Source: Candidatus Eiseniibacteriota bacterium (lineage in GTDB: Bacteria > Eisenbacteria > RBG-16-71-46 > JAGVPR01). Taken from it: a stretch of 5,368 bases of DNA. Where the stretch lies: assembly GCA_020052115.1 (NCBI GenBank), contig JAGVPR010000010.1, forward strand, positions 1 through 5,368, in the 5' to 3' direction. How positions within the stretch are numbered: position 1 is the stretch's first letter; each line of letters opens with the position of its first letter. The notes below the pieces were generated by a model. It was not told the origin of the DNA and searched no databases. It worked only from the letters and a program-made list of their open reading frames with translations. A program made the position numbers and the translations under genes. Of the stretch, positions 1 to 5,368 are shown piece by piece.

Positions 1-1140
1 CGAGAGGACCTCGCGATAGACTTCGGCCGTGCGCCGCGCCACGGCCGCCGCGTGGAAGCGCTCGCGCGCCTGACGGCGGCCTTCCTCGGTCAGGCGGAGC
101 GAAAGCGGCGCATCGGCGAGGAGCCGTGCTGCCGCCTCGCCCAAGGCATCGCCTGAATCCTCCGGGACGAGCAGGGCCGTCTTTCCATCTTCCACCATGA
201 ACGGCACACCCGCGGCCGCGACGGCCGCCACCGGCACGCCCGAGGCCATGGCTTGCGCGATCGCCTGAGGCGCTGTCTCCTCGCGCGAGGAAAGCAGCAG
301 CGCTGAAGCTCGCGCGTACTCCTCGAGGATCCTCTCTTGCGGCACGGCACCGGTGAGTTCCACGGACCCCTCGACCCCGTGCCGGTGGATCGCCTCGCGC
401 ACCTCGCGCACGGCATCCGGCTCCGAGAGCGGACCAACGAGCGTGAGATGCGCCTCGGGCCGGGTCCGCCGCGCGCGCGCCAGCGCCTCGATCAAGAGCG
501 GGACGCGCTTTCGCGAGACGATCGTCCCGACGAAGAGCAGGCGTCCCGGCTCCGGGCGGCGCTCGAGGCTGAAGAACGCCTCCTCGACGGGATTCTCCAC
601 GAAGTGGGTGCGCGCTTGGAGCATCGGCCCGTAGATGGGGACGAGATAGCGCGAGATGAGGATCATGTCCCTCGCGCGGGAGAAGACCTCGCGCTCCATC
701 GCGTCAATGAGGCGTGACTTGATGCGTCCGCCCACGCCGCGGCCAAGGTGAGGGCTCTCGATGAAGAGCACGCCGTGAGGGGTCACGACGTTCGGCAGCC
801 CCGAGCGGATTGCCGCGAGCCCGTGCTGCGTCTGCCCCTGCCCGTGAACGATGTCGGGCGCGAGGCGCCGGATGAGGCCGACGAGCCGCGGTACATCGTG
901 GACGGGGCCCGTCAAGAGGCGAGGAAGCGGCGCTCGCGCGACGAAGTGCACGCGAAGTCGGCCGAAGGAGACCTCGCGCGCCGGAGGACGCCGCACCGCG
1001 CTCGCGACGTGAACTTCCAGGTCATCGAGCTCGGCGAGCGCGCGGGCCAGATACCACGTGACCGCTTGAACCCCGCCGCCGTGGATCGCGCCCTCGACGG
1101 TCGGGAAATCGCCGCAGAGGACGACCCGCACGGGCGTCAT
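1..1140 (-). CDS. GT4-family glycosyltransferase, C-terminus cut off by window edge
   Basis: Reading the minus strand from the ATG at 1140 gives 380 uninterrupted codons running off base 1, so the stop codon lies outside. The protein has the two-Rossmann (GT-B) layout of retaining GT4 glycosyltransferases. The N-terminal domain starts with strand VRVVLCG (residues 4-10), a glycine loop HGGGVQ (20-25), DIVHGQGQTQHG (96-107) and TPHG (120-123). The nucleotide-sugar domain starts at about 200 with LLFVGTIVSRKR (201-212), then LTLVGP (232-237), a SREETAP motif (285-291), AMASGVPV (297-304) and a C-terminal helix with RRQARERF (355-362). Family members usually have 370-400 residues, so little is missing. 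It probably transfers a sugar from a nucleotide donor to a lipid-linked or small-molecule acceptor at the cytoplasmic face; donor and acceptor are unknown. Its ATG overlaps the stop of the upstream epimerase gene (ATGA), suggesting translational coupling; I see no strong Shine-Dalgarno. The second Glu of the usual E-x7-E motif is Gln (residue 296). Confidence 0.9.
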   Translation of the reverse strand, partial: MTPVRVVLCGDFPTVEGAIHGGGVQAVTWYLARALAELDDLEVHVASAVRRPPAREVSFGRLRVHFVARAPLPRLLTGPVHDVPRLVGLIRRLAPDIVHGQGQTQHGLAAIRSGLPNVVTPHGVLFIESPHLGRGVGGRIKSRLIDAMEREVFSRARDMILISRYLVPIYGPMLQARTHFVENPVEEAFFSLERRPEPGRLLFVGTIVSRKRVPLLIEALARARRTRPEAHLTLVGPLSEPDAVREVREAIHRHGVEGSVELTGAVPQERILEEYARASALLLSSREETAPQAIAQAMASGVPVAAVAAAGVPFMVEDGKTALLVPEDSGDALGEAAARLLADAPLSLRLTEEGRRQARERFHAAAVARRTAEVYREVLS

Positions 1141-2090
1141 CGCCCGATCGGTCCGTGGAGCGCTTCGAACCAGCGGATGAGCCGTCCGAGGCCGTCGTCG
1201 AGCGTCACTCGCGGCTCGAAACCGATTCCGCGGATGCGCGCGATGTCTCCCCAGAGGACGTCAATGTCCCCCTTCCACGAGGGGAGACCGTAGATGACCT
1301 CGGTCCCGGAGAGATCGAGCAGCGCGAGGATCCGCGCCACCAGATCGCGGATCGAGATGGTGCCTCCCCCTGCGATGTTCACCGCGATCGGCTCGGGCGC
1401 CGGCACGCGGGCGAGGAGCATGAGTGCTTCGACCGTGTCGCTCACGTAGCAGTAGTCGCGCCTCTGCGAGCCGTCGCCGAGCACCTCGAGGTGCTTCGGA
1501 TCGCGCCGGAGCTTCACGAGGAGATCGGAGGCCACGTAACGCCTCTGCCTGGGGCCGTACGTGTTGAAGACGCGCGCGGAGGCGACCTCGATGCCGAACG
1601 TGCGCGCGTGCGCCGCGAGGAGCCGCTCCGCCGCGAGCTTCGTTCCGCCGTAGGGCGAGATCGGCTCGAGCGGATGGGCTTCGTCAACCGGCGTGCGAAG
1701 CGGCGGCCCGTAGACGGCGGCGCTCGAGGTGAAGACGATGCGGCGGCAACCGGCTTCCAGCGCCGCACGCAAGACGTGGAACGTGCCGGTCACGTTCGTC
1801 TCGAAGTCGTAGACCGGATCCGAGACGGAGTCGGGCACGGAGGCGTTCGCGGCGAGATGGAAGATGACCGCGCAGCCGGCGGCCGCGCGGCGCACGATGA
1901 CCGCGTCCCTGACGTCGCCCTCGAGCCACTCGATCTCTGCGTGCACGTGGGAGAGGTTCTCGAGCGTGCCTCCGTGGAGGTTGTCGAGAACCCGCACCTT
2001 CGCCCCGGCCGCGAGAAGTCCGTCCACGAGGTGGGAGCCCAGGAAGCCGGCTCCCCCCGTGACCAGAATCCGCTCGTTCGACCAGCCCAT
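1137..2090 (-). CDS. NAD-dependent nucleotide-sugar epimerase/dehydratase (extended SDR)
   Basis: This 317-residue protein is a complete extended short-chain dehydrogenase of the GalE/UDP-glucuronate decarboxylase type. The NAD-binding loop TGGAGFLGSH is at residues 11-20, followed by the acidic residue ending strand 2 (VRVLDN, 32-37), GDVRD (58-62) and FHLAANASV (77-85). The catalytic set is intact: TSSAAVYG at 121-128 (Ser123) and SPYGGTK at 145-151 (Tyr147, Lys151). NTYGPRQRR (176-184), GDGSQRRDYCYVSD (205-218) and a C-terminal WKGDIDVLWGD segment (272-282) form the sugar-nucleotide side. Such enzymes oxidise the sugar ring with bound NAD+, then epimerise, decarboxylate or dehydrate it. 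The substrate cannot be assigned; UDP-hexose 4-epimerisation is the default guess, and a GDP-mannose derivative is possible given the nearby GDP-mannose synthase. ATG at 2090 is chosen because the Rossmann strand begins six residues later and a strong AGGAGG lies just upstream. It is the first gene of a leftward operon. Confidence 0.93.
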   Translation of the reverse strand: MGWSNERILVTGGAGFLGSHLVDGLLAAGAKVRVLDNLHGGTLENLSHVHAEIEWLEGDVRDAVIVRRAAAGCAVIFHLAANASVPDSVSDPVYDFETNVTGTFHVLRAALEAGCRRIVFTSSAAVYGPPLRTPVDEAHPLEPISPYGGTKLAAERLLAAHARTFGIEVASARVFNTYGPRQRRYVASDLLVKLRRDPKHLEVLGDGSQRRDYCYVSDTVEALMLLARVPAPEPIAVNIAGGGTISIRDLVARILALLDLSGTEVIYGLPSWKGDIDVLWGDIARIRGIGFEPRVTLDDGLGRLIRWFEALHGPIGR

Positions 2091-2094
2091 CCTG

Positions 2095-2100
2095 CCTCCT
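2095..2100 (-). promoter_or_regulatory. Shine-Dalgarno site of the epimerase gene
   Basis: The minus strand reads AGGAGG followed by CAGG and the ATG at 2090. It is a perfect anti-16S match with a short 4-base spacer. It supports the 2090 start. Confidence 0.75.
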
Positions 2101-2122
2101 CACCCGAAGGAAACGCCCGGCC

Positions 2123-2131
2123 ATTCTAGCA
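2123..2131 (-). promoter_or_regulatory. extended -10 promoter element for the leftward operon
   Basis: The minus strand reads TGC-TAGAAT, an extended -10 element with one mismatch to TATAAT, standing out as an A/T island in very GC-rich DNA. Transcription would start near 2116-2118, giving a leader of about 26 bases that just contains the AGGAGG site. No -35 at normal spacing is clear; the nearest candidate, TTGAGC (2151-2156), is 22 bases away, too far. The assignment rests on the motif and its position only. Confidence 0.5.
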
Positions 2132-2229
2132 TCGGCGGGCGGTCGCCGCGGCTCAACCTCGGGCGGGACGAGGCCGATGAGGACCACGAGGGCGGGGCGG
2201 CCGGCCGGGGCGGGCGGAAGGCGTTCGCA

Positions 2230-2238
2230 TGCTATACT
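2230..2238 (+). promoter_or_regulatory. extended -10 promoter element for the carbamoyltransferase gene
   Basis: The plus strand reads TGC-TATACT, an extended -10 element with one mismatch to TATAAT. No -35 hexamer is recognisable in the upstream G-rich stretch (about 2190-2220). A start near 2245 would give a leader of about 120 bases before the ATG at 2366. It faces away from the minus-strand element at 2123-2131, so the two gene sets appear to be divergently transcribed with their -10 elements about 100 bases apart. Confidence 0.5.
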
Positions 2239-2250
2239 GCCGGGTCGAGC

Positions 2251-2279
2251 GACCGCGCTCCGGGCTTTGCGGCGCGGTC
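2251..2279 (+). other. inverted repeat (hairpin) at the start of the carbamoyltransferase leader
   Basis: GACCGCGC (2251-2258) and GCGCGGTC (2272-2279) form a perfect 8-base inverted repeat around a 13-base loop. It lies just downstream of the expected transcription start, so it would fold at the 5' end of the mRNA. There is no U-tract, so it is not an intrinsic terminator. It could protect the mRNA end or be an operator, or be chance in GC-rich DNA. Confidence 0.35.
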
Positions 2280-2354
2280 CGCACCCGCGTCTTTCGCTCG
2301 CCGGCCGGTGGATGGGCGTCAGGCGGGCGCTTCGGTTTCGTTCTTCGATCGAGC

Positions 2355-2360
2355 GGGGAG
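2355..2360 (+). promoter_or_regulatory. Shine-Dalgarno site of the carbamoyltransferase gene
   Basis: GGGGAG ends five bases before the ATG at 2366, good spacing. It decides the start over in-frame ATG codons further upstream at 2177 (ahead of the promoter-like element) and 2312 (which would add an 18-residue Arg-rich stretch unlike the family N-terminus). Confidence 0.6.
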
Positions 2361-2365
2361 ATTTC

Positions 2366-4132
2366 ATGGCGAAGGGCAAAGATGTCTACGTGCTCGGCAT
2401 CTCCGGGATCATTGGGATCACGAACCAGTACGTCGGGCACGACACCTCCGCGGCCCTTCTTCGCAACGGTGAAATCGTCGCCATGGCCGGCGAGGAACGT
2501 TTCAACCGCGTCAAGAAGTGCACGGGAACTCCGTTCCAGGCGATCCGCTTCTGCCTCGAAACCGCGGGAATCGAGTTCGAGGATCTCACCGCCATCGGAT
2601 GGGGCTGGGATCCCTACGCCGCGCGGAGGCGGTGGGTAAGGAAGAAGTCGCGGCAGCCGGCCCGCCGCATCGCGGGCATGGCGGCCGACGTGGCGCGCCT
2701 GCCGGGGTGCGGGATCTTGAAGTCGGCGCTCCCGCAAGCGCTCGATCCCGACATGCTGACCTCGCTCCAGAAGAACCACTCGCGGGGCGGCCTCGTGCGG
2801 CTCTTCGGCGCCGCGGCCGGCTCGATCCCCCTCATCCCCGTGGATCATCACTACGCGCACGCGGCGAGCGCCTACTACGCGAGCGGCTGGGACGACGCGG
2901 CCGTCGTGACCTGGGACGGCGGGGGGGACGAACTCTCCACGATGATCTGCCGCGGGCGAGGCGGGAAGCTCGACATCGTCGAGGAGTTCCTCGTCGAGCG
3001 CTTCTCGCTCGGCGTGCTCTATCAGCTCGGCCACAACTTCCTGAAAATGCCCGATGAGGGCTCGCTCATGGGGCTCGCGGGCTACGGCCGCCCGCAAGGG
3101 GTCTTCGATCCGTATGTGAACGCCGAGAAGCTCAGCATGCGGCTGGCCGACCATAGCTGCGACGAGTTCGTGCCGGCGCTTCGGGCGCGCCTCGGCGATC
3201 CGCGCCGCGACAGCCTTCCACTCAACGACTTTCACCGGTCCGTGGCGGCGGACGTGCAGGGCGTCATCGAGCAGTTCGGCTTCCATCTCGTGCGCATGGC
3301 GGTGGAGCGCGCCGGCTCGCGAAACCTCTGCTGCGCGGGCGGAGTGGCGCTGAACGCGATCATGAACGGGAAGCTCGGCCGGAGCGATTTGATTGACGAG
3401 ATCTTCATCCAGCCGAACGCCGGCGACGGCGGGACGGCGCTGGGCGCGGCGTACGTCGCCTATCAGAAGACCGGGCACGAGGTCCCGCGAAAGCGGATGG
3501 ACCACGTCTACTGGGGCAGGGGATTCTCCTCCGACGAGATCGCCGAGACGCTGGATCGCATCGGGGTCGCCTACGAGCGCGTCCCGGAAGCGCAGATCCC
3601 GGAGGTCGTCGCGGGGCTTCTCATGAAGGGGCGCGTCCTCGGCTGGTTCCAGGGGCGGGCCGAGTGGGGGCCCCGGGCGCTCGGCGCGCGCTCGATCATC
3701 GCGGACGTGCGCGAGCGAAAGACGCTCGAGAAGGTGAACGCCGTCATCAAGTACCGGGACGAGTGGCGCCCGTTCGCCCCGTCCATGCTCGAGGAAGAAG
3801 CGGCGCAGTTCTTGGACGGCGCGTTCTACTCGCCGTTCATGATCACGACGTTCCCCGTGCCCGAGGCACGGCGGAGAGACATCGCCGCCGTGATCCACGT
3901 GGACGGCACCACGCGGCCGCAGATGGTGCGGCGAGCCGTGAACCCTCTCTACTACGACACGATCAAGGAGTTCGGCCGCCAGAGCGGCGTGCCCGCCGTC
4001 TTGAACACGAGCTTCAATCTCAAGGGCGAGCCGATCGTCAACTCCCCCGTGGACGCGCTCCGCACGTTCTACTCCTCGGGCATGGAGGCGCTTCTCGTGG
4101 GAGAGTGCCTCGTCCGCAAGAAGGGGATCTGA
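2366..4132 (+). CDS. NodU/CmcH-family O-carbamoyltransferase
   Basis: This 588-residue protein has the full two-domain layout of the NodU/CmcH/TobZ family, at the usual family length. These enzymes use carbamoyl phosphate and ATP to form carbamoyl-adenylate in a YrdC-like domain and pass the carbamoyl group to a sugar hydroxyl in a Kae1-like domain. Kae1-like motifs seen are GHDTSAAL (24-31), GEERFNR (42-48), the metal-site sequence VDHHYAHAASAYY (159-171), TWDGGGDE (182-189), AGGVALN (324-330) and PNAGDGGTALGAA (350-362). YrdC-like motifs are GRAEWGPRALGARSI (430-444), KYRDEWRPFAPSM (462-474) and NTSFNLKGEPIV (547-558). All expected metal- and nucleotide-binding stretches look intact, so it should be active in the cytoplasm. 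The start follows a good Shine-Dalgarno site, and the sequence MAKGKDVYVLGIS leads directly into the first strand. The acceptor is unknown; neighbours suggest a mannose-derived or other sugar in a glycan or glycosylated metabolite. The segment between the first HD and the DHHYAH motif contains a basic stretch (residues about 84-105) that I do not recognise from well-known members. Confidence 0.95.
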   Translation: MAKGKDVYVLGISGIIGITNQYVGHDTSAALLRNGEIVAMAGEERFNRVKKCTGTPFQAIRFCLETAGIEFEDLTAIGWGWDPYAARRRWVRKKSRQPARRIAGMAADVARLPGCGILKSALPQALDPDMLTSLQKNHSRGGLVRLFGAAAGSIPLIPVDHHYAHAASAYYASGWDDAAVVTWDGGGDELSTMICRGRGGKLDIVEEFLVERFSLGVLYQLGHNFLKMPDEGSLMGLAGYGRPQGVFDPYVNAEKLSMRLADHSCDEFVPALRARLGDPRRDSLPLNDFHRSVAADVQGVIEQFGFHLVRMAVERAGSRNLCCAGGVALNAIMNGKLGRSDLIDEIFIQPNAGDGGTALGAAYVAYQKTGHEVPRKRMDHVYWGRGFSSDEIAETLDRIGVAYERVPEAQIPEVVAGLLMKGRVLGWFQGRAEWGPRALGARSIIADVRERKTLEKVNAVIKYRDEWRPFAPSMLEEEAAQFLDGAFYSPFMITTFPVPEARRRDIAAVIHVDGTTRPQMVRRAVNPLYYDTIKEFGRQSGVPAVLNTSFNLKGEPIVNSPVDALRTFYSSGMEALLVGECLVRKKGI

Positions 4133-4150
4133 AGCGGGTCTTCTCGGAGC

Positions 4151-4175
4151 GGCCTGGCGCCTTGCGCCTGTGGCC
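4151..4175 (+). other. GC-rich hairpin after the carbamoyltransferase gene
   Basis: GGCGC (4156-4160) pairs with GCGCC (4164-4168) around a CTT loop, and flanking GGCC (4151-4154) pairs with GGCC (4172-4175) across a small internal loop. It starts 18 bases after the stop codon. No U-tract follows, so it is at best a weak terminator or an mRNA 3'-end stabiliser. Such stems also arise by chance at this GC content. Confidence 0.3.
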
Positions 4176-4182
4176 GCGGGCG

Positions 4183-4191
4183 TGATATAAG
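4183..4191 (+). promoter_or_regulatory. possible extended -10 promoter element upstream of the guanylyltransferase gene
   Basis: TGA-TATAAG is an extended -10-like A/T island in GC-rich DNA, five of six matches to TATAAT, but lacking the conserved final T. A poor -35 candidate, TTGCGC (4162-4167), lies 18 bases upstream. Transcription would start at about 4198-4199, at or next to the ATG of the small ORF. It would let the guanylyltransferase gene be expressed independently of the carbamoyltransferase gene. Confidence 0.35.
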
Positions 4192-4198
4192 AAGCGTG

Positions 4199-4276
4199 AT
4201 GTCTTACCTCGCGAAGGTTCTGCACCGCCATTCGGAGCCCGGCTTCCTCGAGAAAGCGGCGGGGGCATCGGCGTGA
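4199..4276 (+). CDS. possible 25-residue leader or minigene ahead of the guanylyltransferase gene
   Basis: ATG at 4199 opens a 25-codon frame ending at TGA 4274-4276, starting MSYLAKVLHRHSEPG and ending KAAGASA. Its stop overlaps the GTG start of the guanylyltransferase gene (GTGA), the arrangement typical of translationally coupled genes. A GTG directly precedes the ATG in frame (4196). There is only a weak purine stretch (AGAAG, 4190-4194) upstream, and the promoter-like element would put the mRNA start at the ATG itself, making it leaderless. I recognise no homology, signal peptide or membrane segment. A frame this short can be chance, especially in GC-rich DNA, so this is a candidate only. 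Confidence 0.22.
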   Translation: MSYLAKVLHRHSEPGFLEKAAGASA

Positions 4277-5349
4277 ACCACGCCGTCGTCCTCGCAGGGG
4301 GCCGCGGCGAGCGCTTCTGGCCGCTGAGCCGCCGGAACCGGCCGAAACAGCTCCTGACGCTCCTCGGCGACCGCACCATGCTCGAATCCACCCTGGCCCG
4401 GATCGCCCCCGTGGTGCCCGTCGAGCGCACGGTGATCGTGACGCACCGGTCGCTCGTGGAGGAGATCAACGCGGCGGCGCACACGCTGCCGGCCGAGCAG
4501 ATCCTCGCCGAGGAGGTCGGCCGCAACACCGCGCCCGCGATCGGACTCGCCTGTCTCTGGATCTCGCGCCGCGACCCGGCGGCCGTGGTCCTCGTGACGC
4601 CATCGGACCACTATGTCGAGCGCTCCGATGTGTTCGACACGGCGGTTCGCATCGCGTTCGACGTCGCGGCCCGCGAGGATCTGCTCCTGACGTTCGCCGT
4701 GCGGCCGACGCGGCCCGAGACGGGCTACGGCTACATCGAGCTGGGGCCCCACTTGCCCACGGGCCCGGCGGGCAGCGTTTATTCCGTGGCGTCCTTCGAG
4801 GAGAAGCCGCCGCTCCGGACCGCGAAACGCTTCGTGCGCGAAGGCCGGTACTACTGGAACAGCGGCATGTTCGTCTTCCGCGCAAGCCTCTTGCTGCAAA
4901 CGCTGGAAGTACACCTGCCGGGACTCGCCGCGCTCCTGGAGAAGGTGCGCCCGCATCTCGGCACGCCGCGCGAGGCGGCCGCGATCCGGGATTTCTATCT
5001 CGAGGCCGAGGCGATCTCGATTGACTACGGGGTCATGGAGAAGGCGGGCAACGTGGCCGCCGTGAAGGTGGACTTCGGCTGGGATGATCTGGGCACGCTG
5101 GTGTCGCTCGAGCGCGTGCAGCGCCCGGACGCCGAGGGGAACACGCAGCGCGGAAAGGTGCTCGGGCTGGACGTGCACGATTGCATCCTCATCGGAGAGG
5201 GAGGGATCGTGGCGGCCTTCGGCGTGCGCGACTTGATCATCGTGCACACGCCGGACGCCACGCTCGTGATGCCCCGCGACCGCGCGAGCGATCTCAAGCA
5301 GATCGTCGAGGCGCTCGCGGCGCGGCCGGACGGGAAGGACTTCCTGTGA
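4273..5349 (+). CDS. manC: mannose-1-phosphate guanylyltransferase (GDP-mannose pyrophosphorylase), monofunctional
   Basis: This 358-residue enzyme catalyses GTP + alpha-D-mannose 1-phosphate -> GDP-mannose + pyrophosphate in the cytoplasm. Signature sequences are in order: the nucleotide-binding loop LAGGRGERFWPLSR (7-20) with RPKQ (23-26), TPSDHY (109-114), RPETGYGYIE (147-156), FEEKP (175-179), YYWNSGMFVFR (193-203), SIDYGVMEK (249-257) and DFGWDDLGT (267-275). The last two match the SIDYAVMEK and FGWSDVGSW consensus. The protein ends soon after the nucleotidyltransferase fold, so it lacks the cupin phosphomannose-isomerase domain of bifunctional enzymes of about 480 residues. GTG at 4273 is chosen because the first strand and glycine loop begin within seven residues. 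Only a weak GGGGG (4261-4265) precedes it, so translation may depend on coupling to upstream reading. Its TGA overlaps the next GTG (5346), implying an operon. GDP-mannose would feed mannosylation, or GDP-sugar remodelling by other cluster enzymes. Activity on another hexose or heptose phosphate is possible but less likely. Confidence 0.93.
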   Translation: MNHAVVLAGGRGERFWPLSRRNRPKQLLTLLGDRTMLESTLARIAPVVPVERTVIVTHRSLVEEINAAAHTLPAEQILAEEVGRNTAPAIGLACLWISRRDPAAVVLVTPSDHYVERSDVFDTAVRIAFDVAAREDLLLTFAVRPTRPETGYGYIELGPHLPTGPAGSVYSVASFEEKPPLRTAKRFVREGRYYWNSGMFVFRASLLLQTLEVHLPGLAALLEKVRPHLGTPREAAAIRDFYLEAEAISIDYGVMEKAGNVAAVKVDFGWDDLGTLVSLERVQRPDAEGNTQRGKVLGLDVHDCILIGEGGIVAAFGVRDLIIVHTPDATLVMPRDRASDLKQIVEALAARPDGKDFL

Positions 5350-5368
5350 GGATCGCGGTGGCTCTGCG
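5346..5368 (+). CDS. start of a downstream gene, possibly a glycosyltransferase (only 7 full codons seen)
   Basis: A GTG at 5346 overlaps the guanylyltransferase stop (GTGA) and opens a frame read as M-R-I-A-V-A-L before the window ends. A short hydrophobic first strand starting MRIAVA is common in GT-B glycosyltransferases and other Rossmann proteins, but this is too little to identify the family. The stop-start overlap is the main reason to believe the gene. Confidence 0.5.

Noticed and set aside
337..1293. Plus-strand open frames of 126 and 181 codons across the left part of the window
   Set aside because: They lie opposite the glycosyltransferase gene, are charged low-complexity sequences, and lack plausible ribosome-binding sites or domains.
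1155..2129. A 324-codon open frame on the plus strand across the epimerase gene
   Set aside because: It is a composition shadow of the epimerase gene, Arg/Glu/Asp/Val-rich with no motif. The minus strand holds a complete catalytic SDR protein.
2189..2217. G-rich stretch as a G-quadruplex or regulatory repeat
   Set aside because: The G-runs are interrupted by CCGGCC and match the local GC bias. Nothing supports a specific function.
2177..2365. A 63-residue N-terminal extension of the carbamoyltransferase from the ATG at 2177
   Set aside because: The extension is Arg/Gly/Ala-rich, unlike the family, begins upstream of the promoter-like element, and there is a well-spaced GGGGAG before the ATG at 2366.
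2153..4231. A 692-codon open frame on the minus strand across the carbamoyltransferase gene
   Set aside because: It is antisense to a gene with clear family motifs. Its product is a low-complexity Arg/Ala/His/Val-rich sequence with no recognisable domain, as expected from the third-position GC bias of the real gene.
4130..4276. Read-through extension of the carbamoyltransferase: the frame stays open for 47 codons after its TGA
   Set aside because: The protein already ends at the normal family C-terminus (LLVGECLVRKKGI). Open frames of this length are common by chance in GC-rich DNA, and no recoding signal was seen.
4204..5247. A 347-codon minus-strand open frame opposite the guanylyltransferase gene
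   Set aside because: It is an antisense shadow rich in Arg/His/Ala without motifs. The plus-strand protein has all nucleotidyltransferase signatures.

Overview
The window is GC-rich bacterial DNA (about two-thirds GC by eye, with strong G/C preference at third codon positions) carrying part of a sugar or polysaccharide biosynthesis cluster. No RNA gene, insertion sequence, CRISPR array, phage gene or integration site was found. The organism cannot be fixed from the sequence. The GC content and isolated TGn-TATAAT-like promoter islands would suit an uncultured high-GC phylum (Eisenbacteria or Gemmatimonadota, for example), but that is a guess.

Layout: two gene sets diverge from a 275-bp intergenic region (2091-2365). 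Leftward runs an NAD-dependent sugar-nucleotide epimerase/dehydratase (1137-2090), followed with an ATGA overlap by a GT4 glycosyltransferase that leaves the window at base 1. Rightward runs a complete NodU/CmcH-type O-carbamoyltransferase (2366-4132). After a 140-bp gap with a hairpin, a promoter-like site and a possible 25-codon minigene comes a monofunctional mannose-1-phosphate guanylyltransferase (4273-5349, GTG start). Its stop codon overlaps the GTG of a further gene cut off by the right edge (5346-). The intergenic region has one extended -10-like motif facing each way.

How the genes fit together: the guanylyltransferase makes GDP-mannose, the SDR enzyme would remodel a nucleotide sugar, the glycosyltransferase would move the sugar to an acceptor, and the carbamoyltransferase would place a carbamoyl group on a sugar hydroxyl. 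The end product (O-antigen, capsule, exopolysaccharide, or a glycosylated small molecule) cannot be told from this window. The same four activities occur together in the bleomycin sugar pathway, the most interesting functional parallel here. I see no clearly new type of system. The best leads are the possible leaderless minigene ahead of the guanylyltransferase, the altered E-x7-E motif of the glycosyltransferase, and the carbamoyltransferase with an unusual N-terminal region.
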